Origin: Caenorhabditis elegans
Taxonomy: Eukaryota; Nematoda; Chromadorea; Rhabditida; Rhabditidae
Direction of reading: 5' to 3'
Length of the DNA: 64,000 bases
Assembly: GCF_000002985.6 (NCBI RefSeq)
Contig: NC_003283.11
Coordinates: 2,666,001-2,730,000 of the forward strand
Shown here one piece after another: positions 20,401 to 32,580 of the stretch. The notes beneath the pieces were generated by a model, which saw nothing but the letters and a program-made list of their open reading frames with translations, was not told where the DNA came from and did not search any database. Numbering within the stretch: the first letter of the stretch is position 1; each line of letters starts with the position of its first letter. The translations under genes were made by a program, and so were the position numbers.

Positions 20401-22369
20401 CAGAGAAGACACGTCGGAGTGGTCAGTGCGAACGGGAACCTGTACGCAATCGGAGGTCACGATGGGACCGCGCATCTGGCGACTGCAGAAGCATTCCAGC
20501 CTTCCATCAGGCAATGGAAAAGGATTGCTTCTATGAAAACTGCCAGGCGGGGGATTGCAGTAGCATCAATTGAGAATGTGATCTACGCGGTTGGCGGGCT
20601 AGACGACACCACTTGCTATAAAACTGTAGAACGCTACGATATCGAGGAAGACGAGTGGAGTACGGTAGCAGATATGGATGTGCAGAGAGGTGGTGTCGGT
20701 GTCGCTGTGATCGGAAGGTATCTATTTGCGATCGGTGGAAATGATGGCACATCCTCACTTGAGACATGTGAACGGTTCGATCCGATGATTGATAAGTGGA
20801 AAAGGATCGCAAGTATGAAGAATCGAAGAGCTGGAAGTGGGGTATGTGTGCTTGATGGGTACCTGTACGCGATAGGGGGCTTCGATGATAATGCTCCACT
20901 GGAGACCTGCGAGAGGTATGATCCGGATGCTGATAAATGGATAACGCTGGATAAGATGTCAAGCCCGAGAGGTGGAGTCGGTGTTGCTGCGTTGGGTGGA
21001 AAGGTTTACGCGATTGGAGGGCATGATGGATCAGAGTGAGTTGAACATTATTAAAGTGGTGGCGTGGTGTCAGGCTGTCTCACTGCGGGTTGATCTACAA
21101 AAAATGCGGGAATTTTTCACCCAGGAAACTGTGACGTCAGCACACTCTTAAGAGCCATAACCATGCGAAATCAGTTGAAAAGTCTGCGTCTCTTCTCCCG
21201 CATTTTTCGAGGATCAAACCGAAATGAGACACTTTGACACCACGTGTTATGGTGGTAGCGCTGAAAAGTGCACATTTTGAAATCGAGATGCAAGCGCGCT
21301 CCACGGCTAAATGAAAATAATGGAAATTCTCCGCCCTAAAACTTTGGGTCTCGGTAGGTAAATGGCTCAATTTCTGTATACGGAAAACATAGAGCTTGAA
21401 AATAGGATTTCTTCTGAAAACTTTGTCGGGAATTCGAATTTCTTCAGAAAAATTTCGGCGAGAGTTTATATTCCTTCAGAAAGTTTTTTGTGGCAAATCG
21501 AGGTTCTCACGTGGTGTCAGAGTGTCTCATTTCGGCTTGATCTACGTAGATCTACAAAAAATGCGGAAGAAGAGACGCAGAGTTCTCAACTGATTTCGCA
21601 TGGTTAAGAACATGCTGACGTCGCACTTTTTTTGGGCGAAAAATTCCCGCTTTTTTTGTAGATCAAACTGTAACGAGACAGCTTGGCCACACGTGGATTC
21701 TTCAGAAAAATTTTAGCGGGATTCGAATTTCTTTGGAAGCATTATGGCGGGAATTCAATTTTTTTCACAAAAATTCGACAGGAATTCAAATTTCTTCAGA
21801 AATTTTAGGCGGGAATTTAAATTGCGTTAGAAAAATTTTTACGGGTTTTCACCGCCAAATACCTACCGAGACCCATGATTCGGGGGCGGAGTGTTTTCAC
21901 TTGACCGTGGAGCGCGCTTGCACTTCGATTTCAAATGACGAATTTTTCCAATACACGTGGTGTCAGGATGCACCATTACGACTTAATCTACAAAAAAACG
22001 CGGGAATTTTTCCATGCAAAATCAGTTGAGAAGTCTGCGTCTGAAATCCCGCAATTCTCGTAGATCAAAACAAAATGGGACACTCTGACTCCACGTGGAT
22101 CTACCGTACTCACGGTTACGGTAGCTGAAAAAATACACGCGTGCTGGGACTCTCTGCTCCAAAATAATAAAAAAATCATTTTCAGCTATCTCAACACCGT
22201 CGAGTGCTACGACCCAATCGCAAACCGATGGCAGCCGGCCGCAGAGATCAAAGAATGCCGTGCCGGAGCCGGTGTCGCCTGGGCAAATGTCAGAATGCAC
22301 CAGCTGAGCCGAACCCCAGAGAAGTGCGATTCGGGATGTGCTCCATCAGGCGGATCCTACTGTATTTGA
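5464..22369 (+). CDS. kel-8: KEL-8: BTB-BACK-Kelch adaptor for a CUL3 ubiquitin ligase
   Basis: Exons 5464-5527, 17864-17953, 18004-18114, 18311-18657, 19723-21035 and 22186-22369 are all in phase and give 702 residues. A low-complexity N-terminus leads into a BTB domain (about 117-222, [26 protein letters not shown]), a BACK domain (about 225-335, ending DAMTPSKRK), a Ser-rich linker, and six Kelch repeats (about 394-690) with the GG and Y..W signatures ([32 protein letters not shown]). The family docks CUL3 through BTB and substrate through Kelch. From memory, worm KEL-8 and human KLHL8 act in glutamate-receptor turnover and rapsyn degradation. The distal exon 1 is the weakest part: it joins in frame only via donor TAG|GTGGTA. 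Without it, an in-frame ATG at 17926 could start the protein. The polyadenylation signal AATAAA is at 22492. A long first intron holds THUMPD1 and a tRNA gene. Confidence 0.88.
5571..6090. repeat. Foldback element, family B, both arms
   Basis: The left arm (5571-5812) contains AGTTTGCCAAACTAGGCCAT, GTGTGGAGTACACGATTTTA and CAATGGAGCGCG. The right arm (about 5857-6090) is its inverted copy, with CGCTCCATTGATAATCGTCC and CATTTCAATTTATGAGGG...; together they can fold into a hairpin of over 230 bp. It sits just inside intron 1 of kel-8. Other, single-arm copies are at 9479, 14736, 16355 and 48845. No coding capacity. Confidence 0.85.
7001..7973 (+). CDS. THUMPD1: THUMP-domain protein, THUMPD1/Tan1 family
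   Basis: Exons 7001-7047, 7096-7576, 7630-7792 and 7852-7973 join in phase to give 270 residues. The start lies 5 nt after GAAA in a clean context and opens a basic N-terminus (DRKRKHNRW) typical of the family. A conserved [13 protein letters not shown] motif is followed by an acidic linker ([14 protein letters not shown]) and the THUMP RNA-binding domain (about 120-255: [19 protein letters not shown], ending [13 protein letters not shown]). By homology it is the adaptor that helps the NAT10/Kre33 acetyltransferase make N4-acetylcytidine in tRNA Ser and Leu; it has no catalytic domain itself. The whole gene lies inside the proposed first intron of kel-8 on the same strand. No AATAAA is visible between its stop and the tRNA gene 36 bp downstream. 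The symbol used is the human ortholog name. Confidence 0.9.
8010..8081 (+). tRNA. tRNA-Thr (anticodon AGT)
   Basis: A 72-nt cloverleaf is complete: acceptor GCCTCAT pairs with ATGAGGC plus discriminator A; D stem GCTC/GAGC; anticodon stem TCTGT/ACAGA with loop CTAGTAA (anticodon AGT, read as IGU); T stem GCTGG/CCAGC with TTCGATT. The A box (TGGCTCAGTGG) and B box (GGTTCGATTCC) are intact, there is no intron, and a T8 Pol III terminator starts at 8087. It lies 36 bp after the THUMPD1-like stop codon, same strand, inside kel-8 intron 1. Confidence 0.95.
8183..8558. other. Intronic region, CpG-containing, no gene seen
   Basis: This stretch of kel-8 intron 1 is less AT-rich than its surroundings (GCTCGCGCGCGTCTC, CACCCCCCGCCGAAACTCGG). 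It has no codon-like pattern, repeats or RNA fold that I can support. It could be an internal promoter for kel-8 or simply unique intron sequence. Confidence 0.3.
8559..8736. repeat. Family A foldback, full length
   Basis: The ends are CATGGTGTCAGGTTGTCCC and GGGGCATTCTGACACCACGTG. Both arms are present, with ATGTGACGCC..TGCACGTTCTTAACC between them. It lies in kel-8 intron 1. Confidence 0.85.
8757..9041. repeat. Foldback with GGTCTCGACACGAC arms
   Basis: The arms TTTTACGCCAAAAATACGG...GGTCTCGACACGACAAATTT and AAATTTGTCGTGCCGAGACC..TTCTTGGCGCAAAA are inverted copies around a GCAGCAACGAAAG-type centre. I saw only this one copy in the window. Confidence 0.75.
9060..9385. repeat. Foldback element, family C
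   Basis: The left arm has GACGCGCAAAATATATCTCG, GCGAAAACTACAGTAACCCC and GTGTCGATTTACGGGCTC; the right arm repeats this inverted and ends in CGCATTCTCAGAATTTTGTG followed by TTCCCGTAATAT. Similar copies lie at 23868, 26184 and 38618, always about 300 bp. Confidence 0.85.
9479..9723. repeat. Family B, single arm
   Basis: Only one arm is present, from CACGGAATTCTGGCTTCC to CCAGAACCCCGTGG. It lies in kel-8 intron 1. The following 9880-10180 is a CT-rich unique tract without a supportable gene. Confidence 0.8.
10190..10500. repeat. Dispersed repeat shared with 44590-44715
   Basis: The words GAACCGCCATAATTTTTTTTTGAGAA, TTACGAAGTTCGGTAGTTTT and GGGTCTAAAAAGGCCAAAA resemble GAGCCGCCATAACTTTTTTT and TTATGAAATTCGATGTTTTC in the VWA-gene intron. 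Low-copy, diverged, noncoding. Confidence 0.5.
10545..10797. repeat. 15-bp minisatellite ACGATGGGTCTCACC
   Basis: About 17 nearly identical 15-bp units run head to tail; variants change GGGTCTC to GGACCTC or AAGGGTCTC. Because 15 is a multiple of 3, both strands stay open (a repeated MGLTT on plus, VVRPI on minus), but there is no start context, splice signal or non-repeat coding sequence around it, so I call it noncoding. It lies in kel-8 intron 1. Confidence 0.9.
11226..11412 (+). repeat. Interstitial telomere-like TTAGGC tract
   Basis: Degenerate repeats of TTAGGC, the nematode telomere hexamer, with variants TTAGTC, TTACGC and TTTGGC, cover about 185 bp of kel-8 intron 1. A G10 run follows at 11425. 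Confidence 0.9.
11560..12330. other. Unique T/C-rich intron sequence with a C14 run
   Basis: Apart from the C14 run at 11917-11930 this stretch is pyrimidine-rich single-copy DNA. A short ATG-plus-donor at 11625 (MSAAINLF... then CGG|GTGAG) looks like a mini first exon but is out of phase with kel-8 exon 2. Confidence 0.35.
12335..12650. repeat. GCCGG minisatellite array
   Basis: Units GCCGATTTGCCGGAAATTT and GGCAATTTGCCGGTTTGCC match the 4510-4950 family; the array is broken by unique sequence at 12400-12520. Confidence 0.75.
12709..13944 (+). mobile_element. Decayed Tc1/mariner-superfamily transposon
   Basis: Terminal inverted repeats start TCAGGTCGTCCCATAAG and end CTTATGGGACGACCTGA, extend through TTTTTGTAC, and are flanked on both sides by TA, the target duplication of this superfamily. 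The length of 1236 bp is typical for a complete mariner. No open frame survives. Reading plus-strand, NNAPVPFSA at 13535 resembles the catalytic block (D)NAPVHSA of mariner transposases with Asp changed to Asn, and a frameshifted NWPQQ follows about 20 codons later where WPPYSPDL-like sequence is expected. Assignment of the ends is firm; assignment of the transposase remnants is tentative. Confidence 0.75.
14290..14735. other. AT-rich intron sequence, no gene seen
   Basis: This kel-8 intron 1 stretch holds a short (AT)n/(TATATG) run near 14315 and T-rich single-copy DNA. Nothing else supportable. Confidence 0.4.
14736..14975. repeat. Family B, single arm
   Basis: Inverted orientation relative to 9479: starts CACGGGGTTCAGGCCCTCC, then CGCTCCATTGACAATCGCC, and ends near AAGCCAGATTTCCG. 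Confidence 0.8.
16093..16187 (+). repeat. Interstitial TTAGGC tract
   Basis: About 95 bp of degenerate TTAGGC with GCTGAGGC variants, again in kel-8 intron 1 and again with TTAGGC on the sense strand. Confidence 0.85.
16355..16582. repeat. Family B, single arm, internally deleted
   Basis: Same orientation as 9479. The segment between the GTGTGGAGTACACGACTTT word and the TTCGTCAGGCGATTGTC word is shorter than in other copies, so about 15 bp are lost. Confidence 0.75.
17577..17855. repeat. ACAAACTAC minisatellite
   Basis: Roughly 30 units of a 7-9 bp word (ACAAACT, ATAAACT) end only 8 bp before the acceptor of kel-8 exon 2, placing the array across the normal branch/polypyrimidine zone. Confidence 0.85.
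18115..18285. repeat. Family A copy forming most of kel-8 intron 3
   Basis: The 196-bp intron 18115-18310 is mostly family A sequence: CCCATTCCGCTTTGATCTTC near the donor, TGCTGACGTCACA centrally, and GACAGCCTGACGCCACGTGG before the acceptor. Confidence 0.75.
18984..19440. repeat. Family A copy split by a second foldback
   Basis: One family A arm ends at GACACCACGTGG (19098). A separate inverted repeat follows, with arms TATCGAAAATATACGATCGC..ATAATTTATTTTTGATCTACC (about 19118-19180) and its mirror (about 19258-19325). A further arm-like piece with CCCGCATTTATCGTAGATCA lies at 19388-19437. All within kel-8 intron 4. Confidence 0.6.
19449..19690. repeat. Family E element (GGGCTTCCATG inverted ends)
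   Basis: The element opens TAGGGCTTCCATGTGGG and closes CCCACATGGAAGCCTTCTA. The interior contains GTGCGGCGCGGAACTCCGAA and CGTGTCGGCCGC, words also found at 47455, 51009, 52795, 53430 and 61509. It ends about 30 bp before kel-8 exon 5. Confidence 0.8.
21063..21246. repeat. Family A foldback, best full copy
   Basis: GTGGTGTCAGGCTGTCTCAC opens the element and GAGACACTTTGACACCACGTG closes it. Lies in the last intron of kel-8. Confidence 0.85.
21508..21696. repeat. Family A foldback
   Basis: CACGTGGTGTCAGAGTGTCTC opens and GAGACAGCTTGGCCACACGTGG closes. In between, GGAATTTCTTCAGAAAA-like spacers separate it from its neighbours. Confidence 0.8.
21954..22098. repeat. Family A foldback, shortened
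   Basis: CACGTGGTGTCAGGATGCACC opens and GGGACACTCTGACTCCACGTGG closes. About 40 bp of the centre, including the TGACGTCAGC word, are deleted. Confidence 0.8.
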
Positions 22370-22610
22370 GCCCTAAACTTTTTATTTTTGAATTTTTTTT
22401 TCGAATTTCCCGCAGGGTTCCGTTCTGTTCCAGTTGAAATACTTACAAGACAGGTTTTTTAAAACTATTTTTTTTTCTGTATAAAAGTGTGAATAAAACA
22501 ATCTAAAATCTAAAAAAAAAGGGGGGGGGGGGGGTATTTACATGTGAACTTATGCAACCGGCAGTTGTGAAAATGGCAAAACTAGGTGAACTGGGGATAT
22601 TATACAAAAA
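22370..22610. other. Convergent intergenic region of kel-8 and L2HGDH
   Basis: It holds the kel-8 polyadenylation signal AATAAA at 22492 and a G14 run at 22521-22534 preceded by A9. Nothing else is visible. Confidence 0.7.
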
Positions 22611-25600
22611 TCAAAGCTTGAATCGATTAATCGCTTCCGAAGTAATCATTTTGGCAATGGCGAGCGATGAAGTGGCGGCTGGCGATGGAGCATTTCTGAC
22701 GTGCATCAGCAGGGGAGACAGTTTTCCGGTTCCACTGTCAAACACAAAATCGTCAACGAGATTTCCAGCGCTATCCATTGCCTGTGCGCGGACTCCGGCG
22801 GGGCCTCTGGAAACATTTTTAGTTCATTTTTTTTTCAGATTTACACGTGGTGCTGCCAGGCATTACGGTTTGATCTACAAAAAATGCGGGAATTTTTCAT
22901 CCTAAAAAATGTGACGTCAGTTAAGAACTCTGCGTCTCTTCTCCTGCATTTTTTGTAGATCGTGGATTTTTGCCGCACCTGGTGACATCGCTGAGCTTCA
23001 GCTCTGGAATAAATCTTTGAAGCTGCTTGACTTGTGCGGCAATCCAGACTCCCCGGTAGAGCTCCTTGATGCCGAATGTGAAGTGCTTTTTGACCAGTTT
23101 TTGCATTCCGCTGAAATTTTGAAATTTTTTTTATGTAGCTGGTGCAAAAGGGGCCCAAATGCCTCTGGTGAGCGGCAAATCTCAAAATTTGCCGAGCTCG
23201 GCAAATTCGGCAAATCTCTTTTTCCAATATTTGCCGAGTACGGCAAATTCGGCAAATTTGCTGAGCTTGGCAAATTCGGCAAATTTGCTGACCTTGGCAA
23301 ATTCGGCAAATTTGCCGAGCTCGGCAAAAGGCAAATTTGGCAAATTTGCCGCACACCCCTGGCCCAAATGCCTCGGGTGGGCGGCAATTGCCGTTCGGCA
23401 ATTTTTTTTCCGGCACGTTGCCGGTTTGCCGATTTGCCGGAAATTTTCAATTCCGACAATTTACTGATTTGCCGGAAATTTTGAATTCCGCCAATTTACT
23501 GATTTGCCGGAAATTTTCAATTCCGGCAATTTGACGAATTTCCGGATTTTCAATTCCGACAAAATGCCCAATTTCCGGACATTTTCAATCCCGACAATTT
23601 GCCGATTTGCCGGAAATTTTTATTTTCGGTAAATTGCCGGTTGCCGGGAATTTTGAATTTCGGCAAATTGCTGATTTGCTGATTTGCCGGAAGTTTTCAA
23701 TTCCGGCAATTTGACGAATTTCCGAATTTTCAATTCCGGCAAAATGCCCAATTTTCGAAAATTTTCCATTCCGGCAATTCGCCGGTTTGCCGGAAATTTT
23801 CAATTTCGGGAAATTGCCGATTTGTCGCTAAAATTCGTTTTTTTGTAGAATTCCAATCGGCCCTATTACTGGAACACTAAATTTGAGAATGCGTACTGCG
23901 CACCATATTTGACGCGCAAAATATCTCGTAGCGAAAACTACAGTAACCCTTTAAATGGATACTGTAGCGCTTGTGTCGATTTACGGTATAATTTATCAAT
24001 CGATAACATTTTTTTTTAACACAAAAATGATCGCGGAAATCCCGTAAATCGGCACCAGCGCGCTACAGTAGTCTGTTAAAGGGATACTGTAGTTTTCGCT
24101 ACGAGGTATTTTGCGCGTCAAATATATTGTGCAATACGCAGAATTCTCAGAATTTGTTATTCCCGTAATATAGCAGAGTATACAGTGCATTTTTTCCACT
24201 TCTTCGACTTTAAAGGAGAGCGCATTTACGCGCGATGGTCGTTGATTTTTGGTGCGCGTGGCGTGACCATCGCGCGTAAATGCGCACCCCTTTAAGGTCG
24301 TAGGCTGTTTTTTTGGTTGGAAAATCGATACATATTTTCGTTCAAAATTCCGCCAAAATCCTAACCTGTAACTCAAAGATTCCAATAAATCGCTCGGAGA
24401 AATGCTAAAATACGAGTAGCCCTCTCGTTTATAGGCCAACACCGCATTAGGCCCAAGCCATATATCCCCGTTCATTCGCGGAGTGAAATGAACCCCCAAG
24501 AACGGGAATCTCGGATCCGGTACCGGATAGATGTTCGTTTTCACTAGATGCCGCTTTTCAGGCTTCAATAGCAGATATTCGCCACGGAACGGCACAATTT
24601 TCGGATCCGTCGAGCATCCGGACAACGCGGCGACTCGATCAGACTGCAGACCAGCACAGGTTATCAAATTTTTCGTCTCAAATTCGGCCAGCGCCGGGCC
24701 GCTGGACACCCGGATCGGATAGCCCGGGTCGTGGTTATCGGAAATTTTTTCCAGCGGATAACTCGTGTAGATCTTCCCGCCACGCTTCTCGAAATCCTCT
24801 CCGAATCGTTTTGTCACATAACCCCAGTCAACAATTCCGGTATGAGGGCTCCAGAGAGCTTTGAGCCCACGGCAGTGGGGCTCGAGCTCTGTGATTTTGC
24901 TGGAATCGATCATTTCGATGTCACGACAGCCGTTGGTTTGGGCGCGAGAGAAGAGAGCCTGGAATTGGCGGGAAAAATAAATAAAAATTTTTGCGAAGAT
25001 TTTGGCATGCCTGCTTAAAGGGCTTAAAAATTAAAGGTCAGAGTGTGCCCCATTCCGGCTTGATCTACGTAGATCTACAAAAAATGCGGCAGAGTTCTCA
25101 ACTGATGTCGCATGGTTAAGAACATACTGACATCACATTTTTGGGCTGAAAATTCCCGCATTTTTTGAAGATCAAACCGTAATGGGACAGCCTCGCATCA
25201 AGTGCGGCGGGTCTTGGCGCGAAAAAGTTTTTTTTGCGCTTTTCGATGAAATTACATTGTTTTTATTGAGTTTTCTCGTTTATTTTTTTGAAAAATTTTT
25301 TTTTTTTTCATTTTTCGTTTTTTTTTTTTTTTTTTTTTTTCGAATTTTCAAAAAAATCTTATTTTCGAAAATTACTTAAAGGTGGAGTAGCGCTAGTGGG
25401 GAAATTGCTTTAAAACATGCCTATGGTACCACAATGACCAAATATCATGGTTAAAAAATTCAAATAAAATTCTAAATTTTATATGATTTTTTGAAAATTG
25501 AAAAAATCTCAGTTTTTGCCTAATTCCTATTTGAATTACCGCCAATTGGATTTGTTCGATGGAGCGCGCTTGCACGTTTTTAAATTTATTTATTTTATTT

Positions 25601-28360
25601 TTTTCTTATTTTCCACCCATTTTTAATGTTTTCGGTGTATTTTTGCTCGAATTTCAGAGAAAAAGCCAAGATAAATGCAAATTTTCGATTAAAAAGCACG
25701 CTTACAGGCGTAAATCAGTGAAATTAATTAATTCAGGTTCGAAATCGTTCAAAATCGTTACTTTGTCATTTTTACGCCTGTAAGCGTGCTTTTTAATAGA
25801 AAATTTGCATTTATCTTGGCTTTTTCTCTAAAATTCGAGCAAAAATACACCGAAAACATTAAAAATGGGTGGAAAATAAGAAAAAAATAAAATAAATAAA
25901 TTTAAAAACGTGCAAGCGCGCTCCATCGAACAAATCAAATTGGCGGTAATTCAAATATGAATTAGGCAAAAACTGAAATTTTTTCAATTTTCAAAAATTC
26001 ATATAAAATTTAGAAAATTTTTTTGAATTTTTTTATCATGATATTTGGTCATTGTGGTACCATAGGCGTGTTTGAAAGCAATTTGCCCACTGGCGCTACT
26101 CCACCTTCAACATTTTGACCATTTTTAAAACCACGAAATTCTAAAATTATTTTTCGAAAAAAAATTCATTTTTTTTCGACGACTAAATTCTGAGAATGCG
26201 TATTACACAACATATCTGACGCGCAAAATATCTCGTAGCGAAAACTACAATAACCCTTTAAATGGATACTGTAGCGCTGGTGTCGATTTACGGGCTCGAT
26301 TTCTTTTTTCCGCCATTTTTGTGTTTTTAGAAACTATTTTATCGATTAATAACTGATTTCCGTAAATCGACACAAGCGCTACGAGTAATTCAAAGGATTA
26401 CTGTAGTTTTCGCTACGAGATATTTTGCGCGTCAAATATGTTGTGTAATACGCATTCTTAGAATTTAGTGTTCTCGTAATATTAGTAAGAGTATGGAAAG
26501 TTCGCGAAAAAACGAAAATTATTCCGTATTTCAAAAAAAAAAGCTGAAAATTTGGCCATTTTTCCTCTATTTTGAAGAATTTTAAATGTTTTTCTCAGAA
26601 AAAAATCGCAAATTTTGAGTTTCTTAGATTTTTCGTTTTCACGAATTTCGAAAAGTAATTTCGATTTTTCCGAAAATAGCTCAAAAAGCATAAATTTTTT
26701 TTTTCCACTAACATAATTGAAGTTTATAATTAATTTTTCGATTTTTTCGGGAAATATTCAACTAGTTCCAATTTTTTCTGAACAAATGACTTTAAAAGTA
26801 GCCATGTTATTAAATTTAATTAAAAACGTTAAAAACGCGAAAAAAAAAATATTATTCGCGCCGAGACCCATCTGAATAAGTCCGTGCGCCTTTAAAAAGG
26901 CATGCCAAGGTTTTATAGACTCAAAAGTCGCCAAAACTTCTCAAAATTTCGAAAAAAAAGGGCTATTTTCAACTCAAATCCGCCGTTTTTCGAGATTTTC
27001 GGGTTCATTCAAATTTCCGGAACAAAATTCGGGCATTTTGAATATAAAAAGCCGAAAAAAACGTTTTTTCCGCACTAACATCTAATCTCGGAACTTCTTC
27101 CGGCTCCACAGCGACGATAAGCTTTCCAGTTTTCTTATAAGGAACCTTCTCCTTATCGAAAAATTCATACGACAAATCGAGCCCTTCCACACACAATTTC
27201 GCCTTCAAACTGCCCGGAGTGTAATAAATTCCGGCATGAATAACACCGGAATTATGGCCACTTTGGTGTACAGCCAGCTCTTTTTCCTTTTCGATTAGTG
27301 CAACTTTCAGCTGGGGCTTCTCGATTAGCAGTTGCCGGGCTGTTGCGCAACCGACAATTCCTCCACCAACGATTACGAGGTCATATTTCGGAAGATCTCT
27401 GGAAATTTTTGGTAAAAAATCGATTTTTTTTTTCGTCTTTCGTCCCACTTTTGAGCTAAAAATCCCAATTTTTCAGTTGAAAATTGTATTTTTTAGCTAA
27501 AAATCTCACTTTTCAGCTAAAAACATCTCACTTTTCATCTTAAAATCCCACTTTTTTACTTAAAAATTCCAATTTTTCAGCTAAACATTTCAATTTTTCA
27601 ACTAAAAATCTCACTTTTCAGCTAAAAATCCAATTTTTAAAGCTGAAAATCCAATTTTTAAAGCTAAAAATCCCAATTTTTCAGTTGAAAATTGTATTTT
27701 TTAGCTGAAAATCTCACTTTTCAGCTAAAAAATCTCACTTTTCATCTTAAAATCCCACTTTTTAACTAAAAAATTTCAATTTTCAGCTAAAAATCCGATT
27801 TTTTAGCTAAAAATCCAATTTTTAAAGCTAAAAATCACGATCTTTAGTTGAAAATTGTATTTTTTAGCTAAAAATATTATTTTTTAACTAAAAATCTCAC
27901 TTTTCTGTTAAAAAATCTCACTTTTTAACTAAAAAATTTCAATTTTCAGCTAAAAATCCGATTTTTCAGCTAAAAATCCAATTTTTAAAGCTAAAAATCA
28001 CGATTTTTAGTTGAAAATGGAATTTTTTAGCTAAAAATTCAAATTTTTCCGCTTAAAATTTGATTTATCAGCTAAAAATACAATTTTTTCTGCTTAAAAT
28101 TCCAATCTTTCAGCTAAAAATCATACTTTTTAGCTAGAAATCTCGATTTTTCAACTAAAAATCCCACTCTTTAGCTAAAAATTTAACTTTTCAGCTAAAA
28201 ATTGAAATTTTTAGTTGAAAATTTCAATTTTTCATCTTAAAATCCAATTTTTCAGCTAAAAATCCCAATTCTCAGAAACAAGTAAATAAAACACTCACAC
28301 CGACTTCTTTGGCGGCCCAGAAATACCCCGAAAAACTTGAAAAGTTCCCCGGTTGAGCAT
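22611..28360 (-). CDS. L2HGDH: L-2-hydroxyglutarate dehydrogenase, mitochondrial
   Basis: Minus-strand exons 28360-28299, 27398-27080, 24958-24366, 23110-22979 and 22806-22611 join in phase to give 433 residues. The enzyme oxidises L-2-hydroxyglutarate to 2-oxoglutarate with FAD. The N-terminus is basic and Ser/Pro-rich ([12 protein letters not shown]), as expected for mitochondrial import. The FAD-binding motif [14 protein letters not shown] is at about 29-42, followed by [16 protein letters not shown]; later landmarks are [26 protein letters not shown] and the C-terminal [12 protein letters not shown]. Exon 1 splices GT|GTGAGT so that SVDLPKYD reads through; the alternative donor 2 nt upstream would break the frame. 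A TTTCCAG 10 nt before the ATG may be a trans-splice or leader-intron acceptor. Introns 1 and 2 carry a minisatellite and a giant palindrome. The symbol is the human ortholog name. Confidence 0.93.
22843..22962. repeat. Family A copy in the last L2HGDH intron
   Basis: The 172-bp intron 22807-22978 is mostly this element: ACACGTGGTGCTGCCAGGC opens it, and CATTTTTTGTAGATCGTGG closes it close to the exon 4 donor. Confidence 0.75.
23160..23365. repeat. Family D (hAT-like ends), GCCGAGCTCGGCAAATTCGG type
   Basis: The left end reads GCCTCTGGTGAGCGGCAAAT and the right end ATTTGCCGCACACCCCTG. GCCCAAAT stands outside both ends (from 23154 and 23366), an apparent 8-bp target duplication. The interior repeats GGCAAATTCGGCAAATTTGC. 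It lies in L2HGDH intron 3. Confidence 0.65.
23380..23830. repeat. GCCGG minisatellite array
   Basis: About 13 units of TTTGCCGGAAATTTTCAATT / CCGGCAATTTGCCGATT, abutting the family D element. Many open frames on both strands are artefacts of the period. Confidence 0.85.
23868..24178. repeat. Family C foldback
   Basis: GAGAATGCGTACTGCGCACC...GACGCGCAAAATATCTCG opens and the inverted form closes at CCCGTAATAT. A second, unrelated hairpin (CATTTACGCGCGATGGTC / GACCATCGCGCGTAAATG) follows at 24222-24286. Confidence 0.85.
25037..25198. repeat. Family A foldback
   Basis: GTCAGAGTGTGCCCCATTCC opens and CAAACCGTAATGGGACAGCC closes. L2HGDH intron 2. A pure T-rich run (25290-25345) follows. Confidence 0.75.
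25379..26108. repeat. Giant near-perfect inverted repeat
   Basis: Two arms of about 330 bp (25379-25713 and 25770-26108) surround a spacer of roughly 55 bp. The outer end is GGTGGAGTAGCGCTAGTGGG matched by CCCACTGGCGCTACTCCACC; inner words such as GATGGAGCGCGCTTGCACG and AAGCACGCTTACAGGCG recur inverted with few mismatches. Partial relatives are at 45015-45415 and 49830-49910. No coding potential; an 80-residue-scale open frame at 25559 is arm sequence. Confidence 0.9.
26184..26485. repeat. Family C foldback
   Basis: TGAGAATGCGTATTACACAA opens and TTGTGTAATACGCATTCTTA closes, 75 bp after the giant palindrome and in the same intron. Confidence 0.85.
27440..28270. repeat. TTTTCAGCTAAAAATCCCAA minisatellite
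   Basis: L2HGDH intron 1 is almost wholly a repeat of 20-27 bp, TTTTCAGCTAAAAATC followed by CCAA, TCAC or CAAT, more than 30 units. On the plus strand every unit contains the worm 3' splice consensus TTTTCAG, but the host gene is transcribed from minus, where it reads as CTGAAAA. Confidence 0.9.

Positions 28361-32580
<4,220 letters not shown>

Noticed and set aside
24531..25018. Plus-strand open frames of 63 and 95 residues
   Set aside because: Antisense shadows of L2HGDH exon 3.
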